Below, in pieces: positions 10,764 through 20,942 of a DNA stretch of 64,000 bases (within the stretch, counting starts at the first letter, position 1; the number at the start of each line of letters is the position of its first letter). Below the pieces are notes generated by a model. That model had not been told where the DNA came from, ran no database searches, and saw nothing but the letters and a program-made list of their open reading frames with translations. The stretch covers positions 588,644-652,643 of the forward strand of contig KN817525.1 of the NCBI GenBank assembly GCA_000827495.1, in the 5' to 3' direction. A program made the translations under genes and the position numbers. The DNA comes from Hypholoma sublateritium FD-334 SS-4 (lineage: Eukaryota > Basidiomycota > Agaricomycetes > Agaricales > Strophariaceae).

Positions 10764-12083
10764 ATGGCTGTAGCGTCCATTGCCCAGTCGGCTCCGCCAA
10801 GTCGATCTAATACAACCTCTGTCCCTCCGATACAGGCGTTCAAACTACGGGCCCAAAATCGAAAGCGTGAACCTCTTGCTTTTGATGCTTTACTCGTTCG
10901 CCGGCGCACTCAACCACTACGAGAAGGCAAGCCTAAGGTTTTCCGCAAACGCCAAATATCAGCGACGCTGGCAACTCCGACACCATCGACAACAGTCACG
11001 ATCTTCACAACTATATCAAGCAATGAAGTTACGGAACCTACTGGCAAGACGCAACCTGCCCCACCAGTAGTGACAGTAACTGTAATCTCACCACCTCCAG
11101 AAACTGTTACGTTGACCGAGTCCGGCGTCACCCAAACACTGGTCGTGGTGCCTCCCGAAGTGACTTTATCGCTAACAGCTCAACCAGGAGTCACAGAAAC
11201 TGTAATCGCGCTGCCCCCAGAAACGTTGACCATAACGCCTCAACCTGGTGTCACGGAAACAGTGATCGAAACACCTTCGGAGACATTTACAATCGCATTA
11301 CCAACAGTCACCGCCATTCAGCAAAGCCCGACTCTAGGATCGAATCCTGGGGCGACGACTGTAACGATATCACGATTTCCTGGGCATGGATCTCCCGGAT
11401 CGCCAACCTCAACCTCCTCTCTGTCCCCTCTCTCCCCAAACTCTGCGAATTCTCAATCTAGAATGGCTGCACACCATGTCCCCGCTATCGTCGGAGGTGT
11501 TATTGGGGGGCTTGCGGCTTTACTGATCCTCCTTATCCTTCTTGTCCTGTGTCGTAGACGGCGAAACCAAAGGCGGGCAACGGGGCCGGTTCTTCTTGCT
11601 GATCCCTTCCAAGACGAGCCACCACCTATGGAACAACAGAGAGACTTTAACGACGTAACAACACCGTCGCCGTATCATGTCCCGTCGCCATTCCAAGCCG
11701 CCATGGTGGCCACTCCTGGGATCTCACTGGACGTATCGCCGCAATCTTCTAGCCCGGCACCTCGAGGAAAGTTCGTTAAGGGTACGAGTACCACAAATAT
11801 ACCTCATGCTCGAGAAGACAGCATTTCAACAACGCACTCTCCGCCGTCGGTATCACCACAGGACTCTTATGTAACCATGGCCGAGTTGAATGCCTTGCGG
11901 ACTCGAATCTTGGAGGTCGAAAATCTCGCACTACGACAACGCATCCATGACGTCGAGAATCTCGCGCGAGCTGGGCCAAGCGGTACTGCGGCAGCTGAGA
12001 CTACGAACCCTCCTCGGGCTTCGGAGTCACCTCCAGAATACGCATCGCCTATCGACGAAGCACAACCAACCGAGACGCATTGA
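10764..12083 (+). CDS. Thr/Val-rich single-pass membrane protein
   Basis: One uninterrupted 439-residue frame. Residues about 70-180 are rich in Thr, Val and Pro and contain imperfect repeats of the type PGVTETVIxxPPETxTI, the kind of O-mannosylated stalk seen in fungal cell-surface sensors. Residues about 239-262 form a strong transmembrane segment (AIVGGVIGGLAALLILLILL) followed directly by a CRRRRNQRR stop-transfer, so the C terminus should be cytosolic. The cytosolic part is Pro/Ser-rich and ends with a short heptad-like stretch (ALRTRILEVENLALRQRIH). No signal peptide is visible at this start; either insertion uses the internal segment or an upstream coding exon was missed. Topology resembles Mid2/Wsc-type proteins, but I find no WSC or other named domain. 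Confidence 0.7.
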   Translation: MAVASIAQSAPPSRSNTTSVPPIQAFKLRAQNRKREPLAFDALLVRRRTQPLREGKPKVFRKRQISATLATPTPSTTVTIFTTISSNEVTEPTGKTQPAPPVVTVTVISPPPETVTLTESGVTQTLVVVPPEVTLSLTAQPGVTETVIALPPETLTITPQPGVTETVIETPSETFTIALPTVTAIQQSPTLGSNPGATTVTISRFPGHGSPGSPTSTSSLSPLSPNSANSQSRMAAHHVPAIVGGVIGGLAALLILLILLVLCRRRRNQRRATGPVLLADPFQDEPPPMEQQRDFNDVTTPSPYHVPSPFQAAMVATPGISLDVSPQSSSPAPRGKFVKGTSTTNIPHAREDSISTTHSPPSVSPQDSYVTMAELNALRTRILEVENLALRQRIHDVENLARAGPSGTAAAETTNPPRASESPPEYASPIDEAQPTETH

Positions 12084-12578
12084 TATCAAGGGCCATGTTA
12101 CTTGGAGTTGATTTCTTGGGTGACTCTGGGCACTAATTTTAATTTTGACTGCCAGGATATACTTACTTTCACAATGATATATTGGAAGCAAGGGATTTTG
12201 GTACACGTTTCGCATATAATACATTGAAGGGGATTCTGTTGTATGTGGACTCACACGACTTTGACCTTGGTCATTGCACAGAGGGGTTGACTCGGATTGA
12301 TAGTGCTCGTCCTAGTAACTGCCAACTGGGTAGCCGGCGACTTAGTATTCAATATGTCCTAGTGCATTCACGTTGATTAGGTTACTGGGCATAAACTTCG
12401 TGACTAACGCGTCAGTTTTGAATCACCTTGGTTTAGAGCTCAGTAAGTACTCAGTGTTGAAAGGGTTCGAGCAGTAGGCGCTCGCATTTGCTTCCGTGCG
12501 TGATGCAATCATTTCAGCACTCCGCGTGCTTATGTAACCCGTGTGGCTTCTCTTGACCCTCTGATTGACCAACCAGAA
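12084..12578. other. Intergenic region, no gene seen
   Basis: No supported coding exon. It should contain the 3' UTR of the membrane-protein gene and the promoter of the following nuclear-protein gene on the same strand. Confidence 0.4.
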
Positions 12579-14097
12579 ATGACCATGACGCTCAAGATAA
12601 AGATACCACCGGGTCGGCAGCCACAGCCACCATCGTTGTTGCCAGTACTGCAGTCGCCGACCGCCGAAGACCCTATGGAGGTACTCCCTCCGGAAGCCTT
12701 CGCCTCCTTATGCTCACAGTATTGCTAGCAGGACGAACCTTCACGTTATACCAAGCCACAACGCACTCGAAAACCGACAAAGCGATATTCGGAAGGCCGG
12801 TCTGATATTTTCGATTCGCAGGAACCAGAGCGGAAGGTTGGACGTACCTATAATACTGAAAAGAGCCGTCGCCTGAGCACCTCCGCGCCTCTTTCTGATT
12901 CTGAGATGGCCCCTGCCCCCGCCGGTACTGAACTGGACTTTGCGGATGATCAACGAGAAGGATCAGACACCGAGCTACCAACACCCAGGGCGAAGAGCAC
13001 TGCTAAAAGTCAGCCAAAGTCGACCAAGGCAAAGGGCAAAGCAGTGGCTACCCCTGCCAGAAAAACAAAGCGAAAAGTCGTTGTGTCCGATAGCGAGGAT
13101 GCAGAAGACGATTATATGGATACCGTGCTGGATGTCGTGGCCGAAGCTGACGAGGACGAGGACTACTATTCCCTTGATGAAAAGCCAGTGAAACCCTCCA
13201 AAGGGGAAACAAAATCCTCCACCACAAAAGTTGCCGGTCGTGGAACCAAGCGAAAGGCTCGCGTAGAACCCAGTGACAGCGGACATGCAAGTACGGAGAA
13301 GAAAGGTAGCGCAACGAGCAAAAAGAAAGCAAAACTACCTCCGAAAGTTGAGGAACCAGTGATCGATGTTGTCGGCGACTCCGCACCTGAAAGTTCCATC
13401 AACGTCGACCGCTCGAGCCCTCTCACTCCTATACAGGATTCACCGCCAGTAAACATTCCAAAGAAGCAGAAATTGCCCACCATCAAGAAAAACAAGCTTG
13501 CAGTTTCTTCAGGTGTCAACACCCCGCAGGCGAATCCCTCCGGGACTAAGCCCCCACTGGAACTTGGGCTCAACAATAAACTGAACCATGGTGAGATCAG
13601 GAAGACGTTGATAAACCAGACGGACATCGACTTGTCCAATAAATCTATATACCAAGAGATATTTCTGAAAATGGTATGTCTTGTAACTTGTTCTTCGACC
13701 GAATTTCTCATCGAGGTTGGTTCGTCATAGACTGGTGATGGAGCTACACCGCGACGTACCAAAGAAGAAGAACGACGAAAGGAGTTGAATCGGCTGAGGG
13801 ACGAAGCCAAGGCGAAACGAACCGAAGAAGCGGTCCGTATTCGTATTCGCTCATTTTCTATGATTCATTTAGTCCAACAATATCATATAGCAACATTCAT
13901 TTGATCTACAGGCTCAGTACGACAAGATCTCGCGCTTTGAAGACAAGTTACGTGCGGAAAGAAGCTCTGCATTGTGGCCAAATTTCATGGGTGCGAAATG
14001 GCGTGACGAATATGAGAGGGAAAGGAGAAGGCAAAAAGAACAGCAGAACCAGGAAACAGCATACGACAATACTCGAGAAGAAGGGGAAGTGAATTAG
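12579..14097 (+). CDS. Charged, disordered, probably nuclear protein
   Basis: Exons 12579-12680, 12732-13673, 13731-13832 and 13912-14097 join to 443 residues. I chose the ATG at 12579 (MTMTLKIKIPP); ATG 12585 is also possible. The protein is rich in Lys, Ser, Pro and acidic residues. Basic blocks (RKTKRKV, GRGTKRKAR, which looks like an AT-hook core, and KKKAKLPPK) alternate with acidic patches (SDSEDAEDD, EADEDEDYY). A more conserved-looking block near the third exon reads DIDLSNKSIYQEIFLKM. The end is a helical, highly charged stretch (RRTKEEERRKELNRLRDEAK; SRFEDKLRAERSSALWPNF; WRDEYERERRRQKEQ). I do not recognise the family. A chromatin-associated role is only an inference from composition. 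Confidence 0.75.
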
Positions 14098-14625
14098 AGA
14101 ATTGAGGCTACTGTTCGAGGCGTCCATTGTATTTTATCAGTCTGTACTTTGCTTTCCTATCATTTCCCTCATTTCACATATGTACCTGTATTACACACAA
14201 CCTACTGGCATGACAATTACAATCATCTCTGTTCTCAATAAATAGCAGTCGGCGGTCTGTAGGAAGGCTTCGGAGATCTTGGGACTATACCTCTGATAGA
14301 ATGCTCTGATAAGTTCATGGCAGGTACAGAATGTCAAAGGGGTTCTTGAGCTTGCCATTGGAACAGCCGAGGTAGCGTGCGTTGTGCTTCCCATGACACC
14401 GACAAACAGAGTAGGGAAGACCGTTGTATGGCAAGGCAATGGGTCGATGACCGTTAAACGTTAAACTCGTGGGCCAATGATAGAGTCTGTACCTGTAATT
14501 TGCTAGATACAGAAGAAAGGGTGCCTATTCTCCCGATAAGATAGCCCAACTTCAGTATACAATTGAGTGTTATAGTGAATAATTACAAGCCAGCAAGATA
14601 TATCCATTGCACCTGACATCATAGA
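14098..14625. other. Convergent intergenic region
   Basis: This lies between the stop of the plus-strand nuclear-protein gene and the stop of the minus-strand GCIP-like gene. It has no recognisable coding exon and should contain both terminators. Confidence 0.45.
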
Positions 14626-15829
14626 TCACTGGTCCTTCAGCAAATTCTGTAGTGTTTCTGAAACACCTCTAATGGCTTTGCTAATTTGATCGAAGCAAGT
14701 GCTGAACCAAAGCGTTGTTTTATTGCCACTTTCATCGGACACTGACAAACCGCCCAACTGCTCCTCCAATGTTTTTGATCGAGGAGGAGAGATGATTGTT
14801 TGGAAGTCGCGAACAACTTGCTGAAAAAGTCCAAGATGGGTCGTGATATTCGAAGCTTGGTGTGGAGCATACATTGACGAGATGAGATCATCGAATGCTA
14901 TGACCAACTTTCCGGAGGAGACAGCAAGTTTGTCAAGAGATGAGTTTTCCTTCACGAGAACATAAGAAGGTAGAATGTCCTTGATTATACGTTTGTGGAG
15001 GAGTAATCCTAGTTTAACCAATGATTGCACCTTTGGATTGGTGATCAGTGAAAGATTTGAAAAACTCTGAGACGAGACTTGCCTTTTCAGCGACAGATAA
15101 CTCATACGGAGATAATTTAGGGTTCGAAGAAATCCCTAATTCTGCCCAACCGTCGTCGAAATCGTCTTCTTCGTCGTCATCGCTGCTATTTTCATCCACG
15201 GGTTTGCATATCCCTTGTAATTCCTCAGCGGCATCCTTCATGGATTCATGATCTTGGGCGAATATTCGACAGACGGCTTCGCGATTGTTGAGCGAGAGGC
15301 CATTAGTTTTTTTTGCTGAGTCAATGAGTTCGTGAATTTCGCCGGTCCTCACTAAGTATTCCTCTGTTGAACCAGTGCTCGTCTCCGGCGAAGATGTGAG
15401 GGTGATCCCGAGCGATCGAACAGCATTTATCACACCGCGAGCCACCTTCTCATATTCTTGAGTAAGCGTCGAACCTTCTTTGACGCGCATTAGGCGGATG
15501 GAATGGACAATAGCGGCGACATTGTTTGTGAGGTCCTTCAGTGGAACGAGGGATGCCTTTGGGTGTGATGCTGATGGTTTAAGGGAAAGGGCTACTTTTG
15601 TGGTTGCGGCATATATTATAGACAAAAGAGACAGAAAGTCCGTTCGCAGGGTTATAAAATCCGAAGTAGGACAGCCTTTGATATCTTCGCCATCTTCTGA
15701 TAGTCCTGTGGAGGCAGCGTTGCAGCTTTCGATGAGGAGAGTTATGGCTAGTTCAGCTAGGGTTTATATAAGAGATAGTTTTAGATACAGGGAGAGAGTT
15801 CCAGCAATACCTAGTTGTGAATCGGACAT
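14626..15829 (-). CDS. Cyclin-D1-binding protein 1 (GCIP)-like protein
   Basis: Exons 15811-15829 (19 nt), 15083-15756 and 14626-15030 give 365 residues, close to the roughly 360 of animal CCNDBP1. The start MSDSQL is followed by helical sequence (LAELAITLLIESCNAA), a central block VPLKDLTNNVAAIVHSIRLM, an acidic linker (DENSSDDDEEDDFDDGWAEL) and a helical C-terminal half (VQSLVKLGLLLHKRIIKDIL). This helix-acidic-linker-helix layout and length match the GCIP family, whose animal members bind cyclin D1 and HLH proteins. I judge family membership by overall pattern, not by a strict motif. The intron between exons 2 and 3 (15031-15082) uses a GC donor. Confidence 0.6.
15031..15082 (-). other. 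GC-AG intron
   Basis: Read on the minus strand, the intron starts GCAAGT and ends AAAG. Exon 2 ends with codons for E-K and exon 3 resumes in frame with V-Q-S-L-V-K. The canonical alternative fails: no nearby GT donor keeps both flanking frames. The GC donor is followed by AAGT, as expected for functional GC-AG introns. Confidence 0.7.
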
Positions 15830-15995
15830 CGAGAGGAGGAGGAGGAGAACATGATGGTAAAGCTCAAATGTGTGGCACAAATGGAAAATTGGATAAGATA
15901 TTGATCACCTGATCGGGTGACGTGCGTCGCGGCGGCGGCATCGTTTCTGGCGCCAGGCGAAGTCATTCCGTCCCCTTTCCCCATAGCCAGCCGGA

Positions 15996-18900
15996 ATGTA
16001 CACGCACTCCCTTGTAAGTTTAAATGTCTAACTCTGCTATTCAATTGACTCTTTGGGCAGTTGCAGGGGATACTGCGCGTCTCCGCTGCTCGAATTATTG
16101 CTCCGAGACCTGTCATTCGGTTCCTCTCGGTGTCAAATGCTCGGCCGCTTGCTAGATCGCCTTTCGCCCTCCCTCAAAAATATACGCCCGCAACTGTCCC
16201 TAGCACTCGCCGTTTTATTAGTTTGGGCTCTATCTTTTCTCGCCCCAAGTCAGACCCGACCCCCACTCCGCACGTTGTTGCTCTCATCACGCGTCTAGAA
16301 GCAGAGGCCAACGTCCACCCTCACGATGTATCCAAACAACTGGCTCTATTCCAAGCGCTACTCGATACCAAACTCCAATCTTCCTATGACTTGATTATAA
16401 ACCGTTGGGAACGGATGTGCGAATTTGTGAGCTCATCGTTATATCTGTATCTCTGTTTCTCATTCTAAAATACTATGAACGCAGGACCCTTCATCGTCGT
16501 TGCTACAATCCGCGGATGCTTTCAAAATCTATATTCTGAGCCTTTACAGTGCCGGTCAAGCTTCTTCGATTCCGGCAGCGGCAAAGAAGCGGGACGAACT
16601 ACTGGAAACTCATGGTACAATCGCAAACGGCGCGCAGGCGGCGGGGAAACTGGAGACCCTTCAGCCAACTGCGGGAACAGAACAACCGACCTTAACTACC
16701 CCAGATAAAACCCAGACCACTACCAACTCAGAAACTCAGCCCAGTTCAAGCGAGTTAATTGCTCAACAAGTCATGGCCAGCGTTCAGAGTACCGCGAAAC
16801 CCACAATGGAGCCATTGAAATCTCCCTTGACCACAAATTCTTCTCCGGTCCAGACACAACCTATTCAGGTCTCAATCGTTGAGCGTAAGTCGAAGTGCGT
16901 ACCCATTAGCAGATATAGCTGACTTGCCGCACAGAAAAGGGCTCATGGGTTCCCCGTCTTATTCGTTTTCTGGTTTTGGTCGCCGTCTCTTCTTTCTGTA
17001 AGCCTAAAACAACGCATGATTAAATTTTGTTTCGAATTTGACGCGTTGGTTAGTTTTCTTGGTTATATTGTCAGTCTTTTTTGAAAATTCTGGTTTAATG
17101 AAAGCCGGGCCTCGGCAATCCCAGTTCCAGCCCAGCGAAGGAAAGGCTGTCACGTTTGCGGATGTTCACGGAGTTGATGAAGCAAAAGAAGTTGGTGCTA
17201 CTTTTTCATATTTCCCTGGCTTAATTAATAGTGATGCGTAGGAACTGCAAGACGTCGTTGCCTTCCTGAAAGATCCGACCGCGTTTGCTTCTCTCGGAGG
17301 GAAACTTCCTAAAGGTGTTTTATTGACAGGGTCAGTGATCAATTAATATCTCGCAACCGTGAAAAGACTTACTCATCTTACGCTACTCATTATAATGATA
17401 ATAGTCCTCCCGGAACTGGAAAGACCTTGTTAGCCCGTGCCGTGGCCGGAGAGGCAGGAGTGCCCTTCTTTTTTGCATCAGGGTCAGTTTGCATGCGACG
17501 CGGTATTGATGGAGCTAATTGTGCGCAGGTCTGACTTTGAAGAAATGTTTGTCGGAGTTGGCGCCAAACGTGTCCGCGAAATCTTCGCGGCTGCTCGTAA
17601 GAAGGAGCCTGCCATTATTTTCATCGACGAGCTCGATGCCGTCGGTGGCAAACGTAGTAGCCGCGATCAACAATACATGAAGCAGACCTTGAACCAACTG
17701 TTGGTCGAGATGGACGGTTTCCAACAAAGCGAAGGTGTCATCGTTATTGCCGCGACGAACTTCCCCGAGAGTTTGGACCAGTACGCCACTCCACAATTTT
17801 TGTTTCCAAATAAAGCTTACCCTCTTCAAGGGCTCTCGTTCGTCCAGGCCGCTTTGACAGAATCATTGCGGTACCGCTGCCGGACGTCCGAGGCCGCGTG
17901 CAAATTCTACGGCACCATATGCAAGGAGTCACTGTTTCAAAAGGTCTGCTCTCACATTACTTCGTGTTTTCTCAATATGTTGCTGAAGTCGATCTATAGA
18001 TGCCGACCCAAAGATACTAGCTCGCGCCACGCCCGGTTTCTCCGGAGCTGATCTACAGAATATGGTGAAGTGAGTGTTGCCGTGGCCTTATCCGATGACT
18101 ATCTCTCAGAGCTACTACAGTCAAGCAGCAATACAAGCGTCTAAGCTTCGTGCGAAAGAAGTTAATTTGGACCACTTTGAATGGGCGAGGGCGAGTTGTT
18201 ACCTGTCATCAGCCTTCGCACAGCTTGTTGATCGCCAAACACTGAATCTCTAGGATCGCATCCTTATGGGAGCAGAAAGGAAGAGTCAGTATATAGACGA
18301 GAAATCAAAGCTTGCGACTGCTTACCACGAGGTTTGTGAAGGTATTTTCTCGCCCACCACAGACATTAATTTATGAACCAAGGGTGGGCATGCGCTCGTT
18401 GCCCTCTATACCGATGGGGCAATGCCACTACACAAAGTCACATGCATACCTCGAGGCCATGCCCTAGGATATGTAAGGCTATCTTTTCGGTAATTTGTTT
18501 TGAGTCTCATGGCTGACAGAATAATATCTTAGACGTCGCAGCTTCCTGAGAACGACAGGAACTCGGTTAGCCTCAAAGAGTATTTGGCAGAAATCGACGT
18601 GTCAATGGGCGGCCGTGTCGCCGAAGAACTGAGTGAGCAAATCGTCACAACCGTAAATGGATATTACCGTTAATACATCTGATATTCATCTAGTCTATGG
18701 ATATGAAAATGTCACAAGCGGTGCCAGCTCTGATATTCGAGCTGCAACAAGGACAGCTGAGGCCATGGTAAAGGTAAACCCAGTGATATCAATTTTCACA
18801 TTCCGCAATCTCTGATCCTATTCTCCCCACATAGAAATGGGGGTTCTCCCAAATAGGTCCTGTATTCCACGACGACCGAGATACATCTATCAGCCCAAAA

Positions 18901-19277
18901 CGAAGGGAACAAATAGAGGAAGAAGTTTCAAAGTGCGTCGTAAGCCACTGAGGCTTCTATCTTCCATCTTTGCAGGCTTCAGTATGTTACTGATCCCACT
19001 CTACCCCAACCAATGTAGACTTATTCGAGGCGGGGAAGCACGGGCGATGTCCCTACTTAGCGAGAAACTGGGAGAGTTGCATTTGGTTGGTGTTATTTAG
19101 TACGACTTTTCATTTGTGTCATCTGCTCACCTGACTTCCCAGCTTGCACATGCCCTTGTCGACCACGAAACCCTCAATCTAGACGAGGTTAAAAAGGTTA
19201 TTAAAGGCGAACCTATTCGGACTATTACCGAAATATTGGAGGAAGACGTACCTAATCTAAAGTCGGAGTCACCGTAA
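15996..19277 (+). CDS. YME1: Mitochondrial i-AAA metalloprotease Yme1
   Basis: This is an ATP-dependent zinc protease of the mitochondrial inner membrane with its active site facing the intermembrane space; it degrades misfolded and regulatory membrane proteins. A tiny first exon (15996-16013, MYTHSL) joins at 16061 to a basic presequence. A hydrophobic segment follows the linker ([14 protein letters not shown], then [10 protein letters not shown]). The AAA core has [12 protein letters not shown], Walker [14 protein letters not shown] (about 17405-17440), Walker [10 protein letters not shown] (about 17614-17640), the second region of homology ATNFPESLD, and the arginine-finger block RPGRFDR. 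The protease domain has HEGGH, split by an intron at 18332-18382, and the third zinc-ligand region near [14 protein letters not shown]. The end is [18 protein letters not shown]. More than ten short introns are present. All key residues appear intact. Confidence 0.95.
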
Positions 19278-20068
19278 TTGAAGTGTCCTTTTGTCAATAA
19301 TACAATTATCATGTCTTAAGCTCAGTCATTTGATCTAGTCTCCAGTCGCCTGATACGTCTACCCTCATGATCCTATATTCGCCACTCTCGGCCCTCCATC
19401 TTCGCGTACTGAAGGTCCGTATAGTCACCCAGACGAGATCTTGTTTTTGTGGCCGTTAGTACATTGAACCTGGTGACAAAGGGTAATCTGAATCTGCACA
19501 CCTAGTACTTGTCCCACATTGGTGAACGATCTTCTTTTCTGTAGAACAATTTGATGGATTTTCCACCCGCAGAGACCACTTGGGTTTGCCAAGTTGACCT
19601 CTATAAGGCAAACAAGAATGGATCTCCGATTCTGATAGCTGCACATACATACAAGGTACTGTAGATAGAATTCGTCGCCCAACTGATTCCCCTATTTCAC
19701 AGGTTCTGACGTTCACGCGATTTTGGGACTATATTGTTCCGCAATGTGTTACTTTGTGCGTTATGTCCTATTATATCCCAACGTTCCGTACCTGAAGTCC
19801 GCCTCGAAGAGCAGGCAGATGACATCTTCCGCGTGTTGGCCATAAGGAAGCCACATACTTACGGATGGTGAGTGGAGATGGCTGACCTGTAAAATTCCAA
19901 GAGCAGCTCGGACGAACTCCTGAACTTTCCTGGACACAACCCACCTTGAATTGCGAGGGTCGAACTGTGTTCACCCGACCAAATTCTTGGTTGGACGTAC
20001 CTTTATTGGGCAGATTGCAACATTACGGACCCACTTGAATTCTGGCAGGATTCTCAGAATCGACTGAT
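19278..20068. other. Intergenic region with possible exons of an unassigned minus-strand gene
   Basis: No recognised domain. On the minus strand, short open segments flanked by plausible splice sites (about 20000-20045 and 19890-19945) could continue the hypothetical frame at 20069-20608, but I could not join a convincing full gene. Confidence 0.3.
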
Positions 20069-20608
20069 TTAAGTCACCATGTTACTGTCAACGAAAGCGT
20101 GAAAATCGCCCTTTATTGGTCTGTCATCGCCCTCAAACTCGATGGGTATAGATTTCCAGATGTATTGGCCGATCGGTCGTTGCGGAGTGTGATGCCGTTC
20201 GCTTTTCTCTGTTTGTTCTATCATGTCATACGTCTGGACTCCAGATGGAATATTATCGTGGGCCAATTGCTTGCCGGGTGCGCACCTCTGAATCGAAAAC
20301 AAACCAGTCCGGGCTGGCTCAAAAATATGGTTTTGCAAGGAGGAAGCAGCCTTTATAAAGGCCTCGATTGCTGAGGTCAATCGTAGCACTACGTCTTCGA
20401 GGACGCCTCTTTCCCCTACAACTCTGCACCGCGCTAGAAACAGGTAACAGCGTCCACAAGTACAATATAGGACGCCGATCTCTGATAGACTTCGCAGAGC
20501 GCCCCGATTGAACTCAAAATAAGTACGATTTACGATCGCCACCGGTGCTCCTCCTACCTCCGCCGACGAGAGCAGTGAGTCTGGACAACATTCCATCCTC
20601 GCAAACAT
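20069..20608 (-). CDS. Hypothetical protein (uncertain)
   Basis: A 179-codon frame opening with a true ATG (MFARMECCPDSLL) and ending DFHAFVDSNMVT. Length alone makes it somewhat unlikely by chance in this AT/GC-balanced region, but there is no motif, signal peptide or membrane segment that I recognise. Just before the stop, the sequence GTGACT could act as a splice donor, so the true protein might continue into exons toward 19.8 kb. It lies head-to-head with the MCHRQ mini-gene, only 29 bp apart, which argues that one of the two could be spurious or that they share a promoter. Confidence 0.3.
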   Translation of the reverse strand: MFARMECCPDSLLSSAEVGGAPVAIVNRTYFEFNRGALRSLSEIGVLYCTCGRCYLFLARCRVVGERGVLEDVVLRLTSAIEAFIKAASSLQNHIFEPARTGLFSIQRCAPGKQLAHDNIPSGVQTYDMIEQTEKSERHHTPQRPIGQYIWKSIPIEFEGDDRPIKGDFHAFVDSNMVT

Positions 20609-20637
20609 GACATCCTAATGGCCTAATTGCGTCAGCC

Positions 20638-20908
20638 ATGTGTCACAGACAACTCCGCTTCGTGAAATCGACTGGTTGTGGTCATCTAACGCTCACTGGG
20701 GAGGTCGTCATCGACTGTGGCGCCCAGAATTGCCAAATTAGTGTCTCGCATCCTTCGAATTGCACTAGTTCAGAATGCCACCGATACTACGAAAGACCTG
20801 AGAGATTGACCACTCACCAGGTAAGTATACAATCCACTGCGGTAAATCCTATGATTAACGTCGAAGGTGCCATAGGTTCCTGGAAAGTGTAACCAATGTT
20901 CACAATGA
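20638..20908 (+). CDS. Small Cys/His-rich MCHRQ-type basidiomycete protein
   Basis: Exons 20638-20820 and 20876-20908 (55-bp intron) give 71 residues. The protein starts MCHRQLRFVKSTGCGHLTL, continues VIDCGAQNCQISVSHPSNC and ECHRYYERPERLTTHQ, and ends VPGKCNQCSQ. With nine cysteines and five histidines in 71 residues, spaced as C-x-H and CxxC pairs, it looks like a compact zinc-binding fold. From memory, similar short proteins opening MCHR and containing CGH recur in agaricomycete genomes as uncharacterised families, which made me accept the splice that restores the CNQC end. No signal peptide. Its stop is 34 bp from the convergent RAD3 stop. Function unknown. Confidence 0.7.
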
Positions 20909-20942
20909 AAATTTCAAGATGTTTTTCTGTGGTATACCCCCG

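Noticed and set aside
12465..12485. GGTTCGAG, a partial match to a tRNA B box
   Set aside because: The following bases do not fit the box, there is no A box at proper distance and no cloverleaf could be drawn.
13166..13810. 214-codon minus-strand frame opposite the charged nuclear protein
   Set aside because: It crosses an intron of the plus-strand gene and reads as Ser/Phe/Leu complement of Lys/Glu-rich sequence.
17741..17945. Apparent frameshift in Yme1 after ATNFPESLD
   Set aside because: A GT-AG intron beginning at about 17781 and ending CAAG restores the frame into [10 protein letters not shown], so the gene is intact.
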